A stretch of DNA of 64,000 nucleotides from Mitragyna speciosa (lineage: Eukaryota > Streptophyta > Magnoliopsida > Gentianales > Rubiaceae): contig CM045562.1 of the NCBI GenBank assembly GCA_024721245.1, forward strand, positions 22,074,017 to 22,138,016, given 5' to 3'. A program made the position numbers and the translations under genes. Below the pieces are notes generated by a model. The model did not search any database. It saw nothing but the letters and a program-made list of their open reading frames with translations, and was not told the origin of the DNA. Every line of letters begins with the position of its first letter. Position 1 is the stretch's first letter. Below, one piece after another: positions 49,341-61,738 of the stretch.

Positions 49341-49510
49341 GAAAAGTATACAATACACCACGTGCATTGCCACGTGGTGTACTAGAACCAATAATTTATC
49401 GCCATGTGGCAATGGTGGGTCATATCTTGTATTATTTGGCGATGTGTGATTGGTTCTAGTGCACCACGTGGCACGCCACGTGACGCGCGTGGTGCACGCA
49501 ATACTCACTC
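49341..49510. mobile_element. MITE (170 bp) with CACGTGG-rich ends, second copy, inverted
   Basis: Reverse complement of the element at 37727-37896 with modest divergence. Direct repeats TGCAAAGTGG flank it (49331-49340 and 49511-49520). Unit C has the empty site near 31330. Confidence 0.85.
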
Positions 49511-50244
49511 TGCAAAGTGGGGATGAGTGACATGACTAGGAACTCAGAATATGCTCCATGGTCAATTTGGAATAAAATGCTCAGGAGTTGTGATATGAAC
49601 GGCACAACTCACATTAGTTCCCCTTCTGATGAAAAGACAAAAAGAGACCAGACAAGTAATTGAGTGTGCTTTCATTTCTGATCTTTAGCTTAGGTGTGCA
49701 AGTAACAATAGACAGAGAACGAGATTTTTGTATTGGTGATATATGCACCAAGAATTCTAAAGGATCCACGCCGAGAATTCCTATACCATATGTTTATGGT
49801 GAATGATAGACAAGAGCGATATGTTAACTGACACATTGCTTGCCAAAATGATGCTGACATAATTGACCACATACGTTATTTGTCTTCATTTATAAAGCGT
49901 GCATGCTCGCAGAAGTTTATCACAAAGGGAAGGTCGACTCTCGGGTGACGTATTAAAAGTTAAAGGAATCGACTATCATTGTTTGATTAGCCAGCTCGTC
50001 AATTTTGGAAAACTCAAAAACGATGACTTGACTATTATATCGATATTTACATATTAAATTTTCCTTTTCTGTAGCTCGTAATGTAAATTACTTATAACAA
50101 TCGTACTATTTTGAGAGCCAAATTAGCTTCTTTGAATTTCTAAATTAACAGAAAATGAAATGACATATGGTAATCTGTAGCACGTTGTCCTAATTATTAC
50201 ACTAGACAAAAAAAAATTATTTTTTGCTTTTTAACCATTAAATG

Positions 50245-50400
50245 TGAGAGATATTTAAGTGGACCAAGTTCTTGATTGAACCGTCGACCCTATGGTTTAC
50301 AATCAGTCATCATGGCTATAATGACCCACCACTGTGATAATGTAACTGATTGTGAACCACAGAATCCATAGCCTTAACCCGTTCATTCAAGAAATTTCCC
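50245..50400. mobile_element. Hairpin MITE (about 156 bp), unit D only
   Basis: Nearly all of it folds on itself, for example CTATGGTTTACAATCAGT against the complement CTGTGGTTCACAATCAGT. The left tip GATATTTAAGTGGACC resembles the unit A MITEs. Flanks ATTAAATGT and AATCAAATGT may be an altered target duplication. Unit C has the empty site (about 32590). Confidence 0.65.
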
Positions 50401-50714
50401 AATCAAATGTCTTGTCTTGGATTGGATCGGTGTTGTTAATGCATTTGATAAGAACATAAAAATATAAACAGCATAGTTGGGGTAAGTGTAACCACTAATT
50501 ATTAGATAATGTGAAAGAAAGGGAACCGTTTTCCATCACACATGATAGACAATGTTCAGTTTGACGAAGATACACTCACCATTCTGGAGGACCCAAAGAT
50601 TTTGATGGGCATGAAAGGTTGCAAGATGTGTGAATTATGAAGTCTGACTCTGTAAAGGTGATAATAGATGACATAATTATTCGTTTTTGAAAAGTTTTGA
50701 GTATTATTGATACT

Positions 50715-51300
50715 CTATTTTTTCTTTTTCTATTGGAAAGTTTATTGCATCATATCAACTCCATTTTCCTACTGAAACCTGAAACTTGCAGACTTAATAG
50801 TGATCTTTTTTTCAAACTAAAACTAAGTACAAGCTTGATCATTACACGATTCCACCATTAGCTCCCAATTTTCCTTAGTTCTTGGGATGTTTTTCCATGA
50901 AGCTGTTATTAATCTCACGTCTTTTCCAATTCTGTTAATTCTGTTCATCATAGCCACCTTTGTCAAACTCAGCATTGTTGAAAATCACCTTTTTTTCTCG
51001 CCTGCCAAATCTGATAAACTGTCACCGCCGTTTCTTAAAAACCTTCTAAGTTGACGAGTAAATGAATTATTTTCACATCATATTTGCTTCACCATTTTAG
51101 TTGCCAAGGCATTCTTCCTCGATAAATGAAACACAATTGCTGAAATCTTGTTCCATATACTTCCAAAATACTCACGCTCAAAGAATAAATGCTCAACAGT
51201 TTCTTCTTCGTCCTTACAAAAAGGCCTTCTTCCACTCCATGTCACGAGTCTATTCTGTAGTTTACGCATTTGACTTTCAGTGTTACCTGTAAATTTGTTT
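50715..51300 (-). mobile_element. Old LINE C-terminal fragment, unit D copy
   Basis: The best preserved of the four for the zinc-finger part: KLQNRLVTWSGRRPFC and DEEETVEHLFFE are legible within 51078-51311 on the minus strand. No full frame remains. Confidence 0.7.
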
Positions 51301-51309
51301 AGAAGTAAC

Positions 51310-53080
51310 AACTAACTGTATAATATTATAATGACCATGTCCACGCTTCAGTGAACTGTGGTAGGCTTATAGCATAAACTACACGTTTTCAACATACAAG
51401 CGTCAATCGAAGATAATGTTTTATCAAGAATAACCAGATTAGAAATCAATTGGATGACATCCAGATTCCTATGGGACATACTGATGCAAGATGTTCCCTT
51501 CCGAATCTTATAGATTCATATTTGAAAGAGGAAGTACGGTAAAGTCTGTGCTGGAGGCCTACTCACCAGGCGAGTAATAGTTCATGCACGTATGATTGGT
51601 TCGACTCGGTGTAGATTATCTCAGTTCAACAAGTCTTGCGGTCCTTCATTTCTTTTTTCAGAATATATTGGAATGGAATGGAAAATAGAAATATTTTTAT
51701 TTCTGTCTTTTTGACATGAGAAAAATAAAAGTGTTCTGGACATGGAAGATTGATACCGGCTTAAATTTTCCTTTCAGAAGAATCAGGAACCCATGCTAGG
51801 CTGGTGGTATGGAGTCGTTTGGATTGCGAGACAATATTAGTAGTAGTACATGCTTGGAAGATGAAGGATTCAGATTCTAACAGCTAATAACGTTGTAATA
51901 TGTGATTTCACTCTCAGTTTTCTTTCTTTCTTTCTTTCCTTCCTTTTTTTTTTTTTTTTTTGTCTTTTGTTCTTGATACGAGTACTTTGCTCAATTTGAC
52001 ATTGTTGAATCAAATTAAGCATATTAAACTAAAGAAATAATGGCTTTGTTTGGATTACATTTCTTAAGAATATTATTTGATGAATAATAAAAAGAGTTCT
52101 ATTTATTAAATATGCATTTAGATATTAACATTCCTCTTGTCTTTTATTGTATTGCCAGTGGAGTAACATTGTTTGTGCTCTATTAAAAGAAAATTTCTAT
52201 TTTTATTTAATTTAAAATTGAGATATGAAAATTTTATGATAATTTTTTACGAAGCAATGTGTGTGTAGACACACGCAAAATGTGGCCAACATTTCATTTT
52301 GAAACAAAATGCACAACTCAATGAACATCTATAGCCCCTCAACCTAAATATTAACTTTCCATTCCAAATGTTTGAATCAAAAGTTCTTGAATGTTATTAT
52401 GAAGTTTCATTTTTCCAGCTATCTGAAACCCATTTTGATTGGACGAAGCCCATGAAACAAGCGTGTCCTAAAATTTCAGCATTATTGTTTCACCTGTCGG
52501 AGCTGGAGAGTTCTTATCTATCTATTTCATAGTTTCAGTCAAGAAAAACCTCAAATCTTACAAGTAGTAATACTGTAGTTGAAAAGAATCGCTAGAAGTA
52601 AAAATATGCTAAGAGTTCTAAAGAAAAACAAATTAAAATCGCCTAGAATTGGTGTGGTTAGACTATAGCCCCATCCATTTTATTAAAATTTTTTTAACAA
52701 TATCACAAGATGGAGGGTGTATAATGTCTTTCTTCCTAATATGAACGATTACAAGATAAAATTTTCGAGGATAATGGATAACCAAACAATAAGAATTGCT
52801 CAAATAGTTCATTGTCCATGAAAAATGAGATATGTAAATCAAAAAGCAGCCCACCTATTATTGTTAAGCCCAATGGACTAAAAGATACCCAGGAAATGGG
52901 CGTACAAACCAGTGGCCCAATTATAGATTTTTGTTTACGCCATTGATGACATTACATGAACGTGACCGAGAAATTCTTACCCATAATAATAACAATAATA
53001 ATATAATAGAGAAAAAACTTTTTCTTAGGAAAAACGGGGATAACGCGTTTTGTGATTTTTATCACAAGAACATATTAGGG
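51310..53080. other. Unit D intergenic stretch, no gene seen
   Basis: Aligns with 33590-35475 (unit C) and 21690-23720 (unit B). No gene seen. Confidence 0.5.
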
Positions 53081-53084
53081 TTGT

Positions 53085-53530
53085 CGACGAACTAGCAGTT
53101 TGCGAACACTTCAATAAAAAACTCAATTCGAATTCAAAATTGACCAAACGAGTCGAGCTTGAGTAGCTCAGGTTGAGCTCAAACATGTAAATCGAAAGCT
53201 TATCGGATCGAGTGTTATTCATATATATATATATATATAACTAAAACATTGGTCATTTTTAAATAAATTGCATCTTTTACCTTTCATAACTTTGAATAAT
53301 AAAGCTTCATTTCATCATTTTATCACCTTGAAATAAAAAAATTTAAAATGTATAAAAATTTAGGAATCTAAATTGAACTCGAACTTGATGAATCGGGCCG
53401 AACTCGAAACTCGAAAATTGCAAGCTGAACGAGTTCAAACTTGAAGCCAAGTATATCTCTTTAGAGCTCAATTCAAGCTAAAAAAATGATAATATTCGAG
53501 CTTGACTTGACTCGACTCTTTTACAACCTT
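53085..53530. mobile_element. hAT-like element 3, unit D copy
   Basis: Same element as at 23723-24227, with diverged tips (GGGTTGTCGACGAAC … GACTCTTTTACAACCTT). Confidence 0.65.
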
Positions 53531-53997
53531 AGAACAGATTTGAAACTTGTGACAAAAATTAAATACCAAATCGATCAAACTGGTTTCCATATGTTCTTCA
53601 TTAGAAAGAAGCTTCTTTCCAAAACAGCATTGCATACGCATTAAGGTTGAAGGGCTGCCAATCTCCCTGTAAATTCAATCCAATTCTGGGTTAAAAAAAA
53701 AAATTTAAGAATATTCAATTTCCTTTTGGAACTTAGGATGCGTTGGCAGGAATATTAGTGGATAATAATCACAAATAAAAAAATCTCAAAAATAAGCATT
53801 CACCAGATTACTTTCTTGCATATTTGCTTAAAATAACAAAACATGACGAATATATAACAAATTTCTCAATCCATTTTCCAAGCAAATGAACAAAGAAACA
53901 AAAATAAGTCCATTATTTTGCATCATACTATCACACTACAACTGAGTACTGTACACCATGTGATATGATGATACATTATGAGGAAATGTAGCTAGAG

Positions 53998-55842
53998 CTA
54001 CAGACCTCTTGAACCAGGAACATCTATCCACTCCAACTGAAGCTCTACTTCACCGCGTTCCACATTTCGCAGTCTCAGAAACATATGTTGTTTAACTTTT
54101 CCATTTTCCCAAACAATATTGCTTTCTTCAGCCAGGCAATTTTGCCTACATGGTTTTACGTTGGTGATAATTGTTCCACTGGGAACGTTCTGTAACCGCA
54201 TTCTAACAACCTCTACAAATGGTCCAATGTCAAAGTCTGCATCTCCCATTTTGTCATCAAGAGTGAATGTGTCCTTGTCATAAACTTGCTGCATTACATA
54301 AATTAAAATTAGAATGAGCAAAGAGTCTTTAGGCTAATTGAATTGTCTTCAATATTGGGAGAAGAATAAGTTAATTTGGTTAAATAATTGTACTTATTGA
54401 ATAGACGAAAACTTTTATCTCCTACATGACAAGAACACCACAAATAATGTGCTCCGGTTGGAGCTATAAATATGGGATAATATCTATACGTCTCAATCAT
54501 TCAAGTAACAGAATGTAGATTTTGTATTCTTCAACTTTCCAAATTGAGGAGTTTCTAATATACATAAACAAAACAATGCCCTGGATGGAAAATAATAAGG
54601 CCATTGTCTAATCAATTTTCAATTATGACTTATTTTGCCATAGGGATAAGCTGGACTTCACAAGGATTGCAAATATGAATGCAATATGAGTTTCGTGTTC
54701 ATATGCATAATCCAAATCCTCAATCTAATTATCCAGTTATCGGCAATCAACAACTTCATCATCTTAAACCTGATACAATTCAGTTTTGATGGGAATTAGA
54801 TAGCCTATTAGTACATATTTTCTCATTTCCTATGTTTATGTATAGTCCATGGAGTGTTTCTTACTCTAAAACATGATAAAGAGACTCTGAACCACATATC
54901 AATTAAGAAAGAAACTCACAAGCTTGACTGGGATGTTTGGATCAACAATAGATAGTGTGAGGTCCTCATTCCACTCGGGATTGACATTCTTCTTGACCAC
55001 ACGAGTCTTTAATTTCTGCTTCACAGATAAAGCAACAAACCATCAGCAAAATTGGAAAATAATACGAGTCAAAACAACAAACACACATAAATTCAGAAGT
55101 TGATGCCGAAATTTTGTCAGTTGTAAGCACTCAATAAAACTGGTCTTCCTTAAAAAGCTTTGAAGATCATTGTCACACTAGTAACCTTTTGCTCCAAAAA
55201 TGGAGCTAATCTCTTAATTTTACAATTAATTTGTCACCTCCGTTGTAAAACAGAGGAGCCCATCAGAAAAAATTCGCCACTTTGTGTTCATTCCTTAGAT
55301 AAAATTTCCGGTACTTCTTTCCCTACACGGCTATTTCAGCAATACTAGATAATTCCTACATCTAACAAGAATACTTGTGCCCATGGGACTCCTGTCTGGG
55401 ATTTTCACAAAATTATAAATCAGACAAATCAACTTATTTCTGAATTCAATCGTTCCACAACTGGGACAACTCAAATTCAAGAAACATAGGGATTTCTTTT
55501 AACCAAAAAAAAAAAAAAAGGAGATCTGCTGGTATGGTGACAGATCATTAAATTCATAAGAAAATGTAAATCTGACAGTCAAACCAGTAAACAAAAGTTC
55601 GATATATCCAAGAAATGGATGGAAACTGAAAAACCAAGTAACTTTTTTCACCAGATTAAGCAACCCGAAAAATTAAGTTAAGCTAAAGAACTGAGAAGTG
55701 AGAAGTTGTAACGGAAAGTAATACAACTGACCTGTCTGCCCAATCGGACAATAACATAAGGGTCACTGCTTCTAACATCTCTTACAGCAAGATTAATACC
55801 TCGGATGACATGAATTCTCAACAGCCCTATTAAGTTCTCCAT
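53998..55842 (-). CDS. C2-domain protein of the CAR (C2-domain ABA-related) type, intact
   Basis: Exons 55842-55732 (111 nt), 55015-54920 (96 nt) and 54288-53998 (291 nt) join in phase 0 to 165 residues, the usual small size of this family. The protein is essentially one C2 domain: MENLIGLLRIHVIRGINLAV at the start, SSDPYVIV, KTRVVKKNVNPEWNEDL, then DDKMGDADFDIGPF, and the family C-terminus EVELQLEWIDVPGSRGL. Family members bind phospholipids in a calcium-dependent way and help bring PYR/PYL ABA receptors to membranes; that role here is inference. The aspartates expected in the calcium loops are largely present, but the loop reads VYDKDTFTLDDKMG. Splice sites are GT-AG. It lies at the right end of the MYB array, same strand, and its last exon is copied in units B and C. 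Confidence 0.9.
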
Positions 55843-56836
55843 TGAAGCAAGGAAAAAAGTAGTTGTTGCATAAACCAGTACAACTTCAACGAATGAATGA
55901 TTGAATTCAGTAAAAGATGATCAGAGTTGGTCGAAAAATGGAAATGGGATCAGGTTGGAATTGAAAGGAGAGATGGGGAGATAGGGATCAGAGAAGCCAA
56001 AAAATATGGGATTTTTATTCTTAATGCTAACGTTTACTGGGGAGGTATTCTTATAGTAGTGGCCCTGTGAGACAACGACAACATGAAGGTCTTAATTTTT
56101 TTTTGTAACCACAATTAAGGAATAATTAATTGGTTTCAGTGGTGGGATTGTTTTGTTTGGTTTAATTGAGCAACAGTCACGCGCTGCGTGTCATTGGACC
56201 ATTTCACCCCCACCATTTATGATGTTTCCCCACACTTGGACTGGAGGAAGCCGATTCTGCAAAGATCCGTTGACTAAGGACTGAACGGTGCAGCAGAAAA
56301 TTGGTGTTTGGCGCCTGCAAGCAATTTGCTTCGACTTTAGGTGTATAAAGTTTTTGCTTTATAGAGATTTCATCTTTTGACTGTTGAATCAGTGGATGCT
56401 TCTATTCTTACTTTTTTTTTTGTTGAAAATATCTATTCTTACTTTTTTGAGTGCATATTCAAATTTGCCTTAACATCATAGTTTGAAGAATGGATGTGAT
56501 TGTGATATTTCATGTTTTTATTCAACACTTAATCAAGACAAGCAAAAGTAATTTTAAATTATTAAGCTTCTCTTTTTTTTTTTTTTTTTTGGTAAGGTAA
56601 AATTTGTGAGAAGGAGATATGCACTTAATTTTAAAGTCAGGGCAAGCCTTCGTCTCATGTTAAAAAAATTTTTTTCTTTTTTTTTGGTTTTGATCTAATG
56701 AAAGTAGAAATCTTGCATGCAATTATCAACAGTACTTGAGATTTTGTGTATGTGTCTCTTCTTTTCTTTAAAATGAATTTTTCTTCAAATATACATAACA
56801 AAAAACACGTATTTATTTATTTGTAGTTTACTTGAT
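55843..56836. other. Upstream region of the CAR-like gene, no gene seen
   Basis: About 1 kb between the CAR-like start and the gypsy element. AT-rich with T-runs; no convincing open frame. The gypsy insertion places new LTR sequence 1 kb upstream of the CAR-like start. Confidence 0.5.
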
Positions 56837-56841
56837 CCGTG

Positions 56842-57159
56842 TGTTGTGCTTTGAGCTGGTAGCTCGTGGAATCGAACAGAATTAAAAGGAAATAAGGGTT
56901 GAGGTGAAGAATTACAGCAAGAAGAACTAAGAACTGAGAGATAAGAGGAAGAGATTTTGGAGAAATGTGAAAGAAAAGAAAGAGAATATTATTGAGAGAG
57001 AATGAAGTTACAACCAACATAATCCCTATCCTTTTCTATTTCTTCACATTTATAGTTCCATTTCCCTCTTGCATTTCTTTCCTACTGCCTGTTATAACTA
57101 CTTCTTAACCGACTATAACTAACTTCTGCTCTTTTGTCTTTTATGCCTTCTTCTTGACA
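56842..57159 (-). repeat. 3' LTR of the gypsy element
   Basis: 318 bp. It differs from the other LTR at the fourth base (G for A) and at about 57007 (G for A), on the plus-strand reading. Confidence 0.95.
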
Positions 57160-57174
57160 ATACTCCCTCCCTTG
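57160..57174 (-). other. Polypurine tract of the gypsy element
   Basis: AAGGGAGGGAGTAT on the minus strand, directly before the 3' LTR, where plus-strand DNA synthesis would be primed. Confidence 0.8.
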
Positions 57175-57189
57175 AAAGCAAACTTGTCC

Positions 57190-60100
57190 TCAAGTCTGGA
57201 ATTGAGGAAATTGTCCTTGGATGAACTCTTTGTCTTCCCACGAGGCTTCCTCAATGCTGAGGTGATTCCACTTGATAAGAAATTGCACAATGGGTAGTCC
57301 ATTACGAAGGATAGCTCTTCTTTGAAGAATAGTCTCAGGTTCTAGCAGACATTGATCATTGTCATTCCAGTTTGGAAGTTGATCAGAAACTTGTTCTACT
57401 GGTCCAATCTTCTTCTTTAGCATTGACACATGGAAAACAGGATGGACCTTAGCTTGTGGGGGCAAGCGAAGCTTATATGCAACTGAGCCAATTTTTTCGA
57501 TAATCTGAAAGGGGCCTAAAGAATCTGGAAGTGAGTTTGAGGCTCTTTCTTACTGAGACACTTTGTTGTCTGTAAGGCTGCAGTTTTAAGAACACCCATT
57601 CTCCTACTGTAAAACTCCTTTCACTCCTTTTCTGATCAGCAAAAAACTTCATGCGTTGTTGTGCCTTCAGAAGATGCTCTTTGATTGATTGAAGTATGTT
57701 GGTTCTAGTTTGAATCATTTGTGTAGCAGCAGGTATGACACAGTCTTGGTAAGGTCCTAGAGGTAAGGGTTGGGGTTTGTAGCCATAAAGTGCTTCAAAG
57801 GGTGTACAGTTTATGCTACTATGGTACGTAGAGTTGTACCACCACTCCGCTAAGGGTAACCATTTACTCCACTGACTGGGATGTTCACTTGTCATGCACC
57901 TGAGAAAGGTCTCTAGACACTGGTTCAGCCTCTCGGTTTGACCATCTGTTTGTGGGTGGTAGGCTGAGCTGTAGTTGAGAGTTGTACCTACCAATTTAAA
58001 GAGAACTTGCCAGAATTTGCTTGTAAAAATTTTGTCTCGATCAGTGGTAATGGTGTCGGGTAAACCATGAAGTTTGTATACATTATCTAAAAATGTCTGT
58101 GCAACCTCTGCAGCTGAAAATGGATGCCTTAATGGTATGAAGTGCCCTAACTTAGTGAGTCTGTCTACTACTACCAGAACTGTATCAAAATGTTGAGAAG
58201 GAGGTAATTTCTCTATGAAATCCATAGTGATCTGTGACCAGGCTTGTGAGGGTATAGGTAATGGCTGCAGTAAGCCTAGGATACTGTATGTGTTCCCCTT
58301 TATTTCTCTGACAGTTGTCGCATTGCTTAATGAACTCAATAACATCTTTTTTGAGTTCTGGCCAGTAGAATAAGGAGCTGATCCTGTGGAAACATGCCTT
58401 TTGGCCTGAATGTCCCCCTATAGCTGAAGAATGCAAGGCATGAATTAGCTTTTTTCTTACTCCGTTGGACTGACCTACATACAGTTGATCTCCATGTTTG
58501 AGAAGTCCCTTCTCTAGCTTAAAATCCGATGGTTGCTGGTCGTCTAATAACAGTTGAGGAGTTATGTTCTGGTAGGTGGGATCTCCTTCATAGCTATTCT
58601 GCAATTCCTGTAACCATTTAGGTTGTGCAGTAGAAATGGCTAGCACAGAACCTGCCCTGATGTCTTCTTCTTGGGACTCATGCTCCCTTCGAGATAATGC
58701 ATCTGCAACCTTGTTGTCTGTCCCCTTTTTATACTGTATTTCGTAGTCTAACCCCAGCAACTTTGTTAACCATCTATGTTGCAGATTAGTGGTTAATTTC
58801 TGTTCTAACAAAAACTTGAGAGATTGATGATCAGTACGAATGATAAAATGGTGATCCTAACAGATAGTGTCTCCACTTCGTGACTGCCATGACTAGAGCC
58901 ATCAACTCTTTTTCGTATACAGAATAGCCCTTATGTCTCCCTGACAGGGGTTTGCTCAAGAATGCTATGGGGTGCCCTTCCTGCATCAGAACAGCTCCCA
59001 TTCCTTGATCACTTGCGTCTGTCTCTATGATGAATGATTGTGAAAAGTCCGGTAGCTTGAGTACTGGAGCTGAGCTCATTATTTCCTTAAGCTGAACAAA
59101 AGCCTTTTGTGCTTCTGGGGTCCATTTGAAATTATCCTTTTTCAAAAGTTCTGTCAAGGGCTTGCAGATGATCCCATAGGACTTTCACAAATCTCCTGTA
59201 GTATCCCTGTTAAACCAAGAAACCCCCTTAAGGATTTAATGTTCTTAGGTTCAGGCCATTCTCTTATACATGCAATCTTACTAGTATCCATGCTAACCCC
59301 TTGAGCATTGATGATGTGTCCCAGATAATCTACTGCTCCTTGTGCAAAAGTGCATTTAGATTTTTTTGCATACAGCTGGTTTCTCTTAAGAACCTGCAGC
59401 ACTACTGTAAGATGCTTTACATGATCGTCCAAGTTTGCACTGTAGATTAGAATATCATAAAAAAAAACTAGGACAAACTTTCTCAAATAAGGTTGAAAAA
59501 TTTGGTTCATCAAGCTCTGGAACGTTGCAGGTGCGTTAGTGAGGCCGAAAGGCATCACCAAAAATTCAAAGTGTCCTTGATGAGTTTGAAAAGCAGTCTT
59601 TGGTATGTCTTGGACTTGAACTCTGATCTGGTGATATCCAGATCTGAGATCAATCTTACGAAAGACCTTAACTCCATAAAACTCATCCAGAAGCTCATTA
59701 ATATTAGGTATGGGATACCTGTCTTTAACAGTTAAGTCGTTTAAGTGTCTGTAGTCCACACAAAACCTCCATGATCCATCCTTTTTTTTAACTAATAAGA
59801 CAGGTGAGGCATAGGGACTGTTGCTATGCTTGATGATTCCAGATTGTAACATTTCAGCCACTTGTTGCTCAATCTCAGTCTTCTGGGAGTGTGGGTACCT
59901 ATAAGGTTTCAGTTTGAAGGGTTGTGCTTCTGGTTTGAGGGGTATGTGATGGTCGAGTGACCTTTCTGGTGGCAGGCCTTTTGGTACCTCAAAGATTTCT
60001 GGAAACTGATTCAGTAATTCAGAAATTTGGTCTGGAACTCCTTCATCTGTACCAATTGTATTGAGGTTATTCAAATACATGCTCTTGTATTGAATAAATT

Positions 60101-61701
60101 CTCTGAGGTCCTTCCCCCTCACCAAATTCATCACTGGTCTGTCCACTTGGCCTTGTAATTCTACTGCATTACCATTGTTGTACAATGTAATGTTAAAGTG
60201 ATGAAAGTCAAACACAATGGGGCTATACTGGAACATCCAGTCTACGCCCAGAATTATGCCCCAATCTCCCAACTCCATAACTTTCAAATCATGGTTGAAA
60301 TGATATCTTTGGATTTCCCAAGTTACCTGCGGGCATATAGCACAACTTGATACTGCACTACCATCAGCCATGGTAATTGTGAAAGGGTTGGCTAGAGAAA
60401 ACGGTAGATTCATCTGCTTAACTAGTTTGACATTCACAAAGCTATCAGAACTTCCCGTATCCACTAGCACCTTCATTGTATACCCAGCGATCTTACCTTG
60501 CAGCACAATAGTTTTTCTTTTAAGAGATCCTAATAGTGCATTTAGTGATACATCTATCAGCTTGCCAGGTACCTCCTGCATTTCCTCTTGTTCCTCCTGT
60601 GCATCTTCGAATTCTAACTCCTCTTCTTCCTCACTCATCAACACATTCAAGTGTTTCATCTTGCATTGATGCCCCACTGCATATTTTTCTCCACATTTGA
60701 AACAAAGTCCTTGCCTCCTTATGTACTGAATTTCTTGGGGAGTGAGTCTTTTCCCTTCAAGATGGTTATTCCCCTTATTTCTCTCGGCTACCAAGGGTAT
60801 TCTATATTGACTGTTACTTGCATTTTCACTATGTCTACTCATCCCATATTTGTTGTCAATAATTTGCCTGTTTGCTGTCTTCTGTTGTTGAGCATGAATT
60901 CTACAAGCCTGTTCTTGTACACTAGCAATTTCGAATGCTTTGGTAAGGGAATTTGGGCTCAGCATTTTAACCATAGGTTTGATTTCTTCTTTCAATCCAC
61001 TTATAAAGCTGGAGATGAAGTAGTTCTCATTGAGCAAGGGGTTACTGATCAACATTAAAGATTTCAATTCTTCGAACTTTTCTTGGTATTGCTCTACAGT
61101 ATTTGTTTGCTGCAGTTTGTTAAATTCTTCCACAACATCCAAGAAATTCTTATCTCCAAATCTTTTGCACAAGATTTCACTGAATTCTTCCCAATTCAAT
61201 TTGGTTTTCTCCATCTTTACCCCTTGAAACCATGTGTCTACTCGACCTTCTAAGTACATTTCGATCACATCTAGTTTATGTTCCTCTTTTACTTGGTAGT
61301 TAATAAAGAACTTATGGCATTTTCTTAGCCATTCTCTAGGATTTTCACCACAGAAAGTAGGAAGTTCTATTTTAGGTGTATAAGGGATATGAATTTTACC
61401 TAGTCTCTCTTCCTCCAGATGCATTCTGGGTAGACTTGTTGGCGTAGGCAACAATGGGGGATTCCCAGGTAAGGTTGGAATTTCTTCATTTACCACTTTG
61501 TCTTTTGTCAGCAATGATAGGATTGAATTAAATTTCTGGTCTAGATTCTGGACCACCTTTTCTACCGTCTTAGTGTTTCCTATCTAATTCGGTCTTCATC
61601 TGTTGCTGAAATTTCTGAAAGGTTTCCATGGCTTCTTGCAATTTAACTTCTTGTTTCTTGATTTGTTCTTCCAAAGTCTTGAAGCGAGTGCTCTCTGCCA
61701 T
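57190..61701 (-). pseudogene. gag-pol polyprotein gene of the gypsy element, broken
   Basis: Reading from the ATG at 61701 the frame stops at 61570 after a shift. The long frame 61556-59154 then carries gag (IELPTFCGENPREWL), a CCHC-like knuckle (CFKCGEKYAVGHQC), protease (VLVDTGSSDSF) and reverse transcriptase (DLRSGYHQIRV, MPFGLTNAPATF). The first catalytic aspartate of the DD box is a tyrosine (FFYDILIYS). Further shifts occur near 59200, 58840, 58280 and 57500, between RNase H (IIETDASDQGMGAVL), the integrase zinc and DDE regions (VVVDRLTK, TTDRDKIF, DGQTERLN) and the chromodomain (IVQFLIKWNHLSIEEASWED). No active polyprotein can result unless some shifts are sequencing errors. Confidence 0.92.
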
Positions 61702-61722
61702 AATGCTGCCAAGGAATTCAGT

Positions 61723-61735
61723 GGCTCTGAAACCA
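61723..61735 (-). other. Primer binding site of the gypsy element
   Basis: TGGTTTCAGAGCC, three bases inside the 5' LTR. It fits the 3' end of initiator methionine tRNA, the usual primer of plant retrotransposons (TGGTATCAGAGC), with one mismatch. Confidence 0.8.
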
Positions 61736-61738
61736 ATT

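Larger units (their letters stand above)
48770..50710. other. Unit D intergenic stretch, no gene seen
   Basis: Shared with units B and C apart from two MITEs at 49341-49510 and 50245-50400. No conserved open frame was found. Confidence 0.5.
37024..54653. repeat. Tandem unit D of the MYB array
   Basis: 17.6 kb, or about 11.8 kb without the 5.8-kb LINE. It ends at ATAAGCTG (54646-54653). From 54654 on, the sequence is not shared with the other units and continues into the rest of the CAR-like gene, so this is the ancestral right edge. Confidence 0.85.

Noticed and set aside
60370..61227. Plus-strand open frames across the gypsy element
   Set aside because: They are shadows of the minus-strand gag-pol frame.
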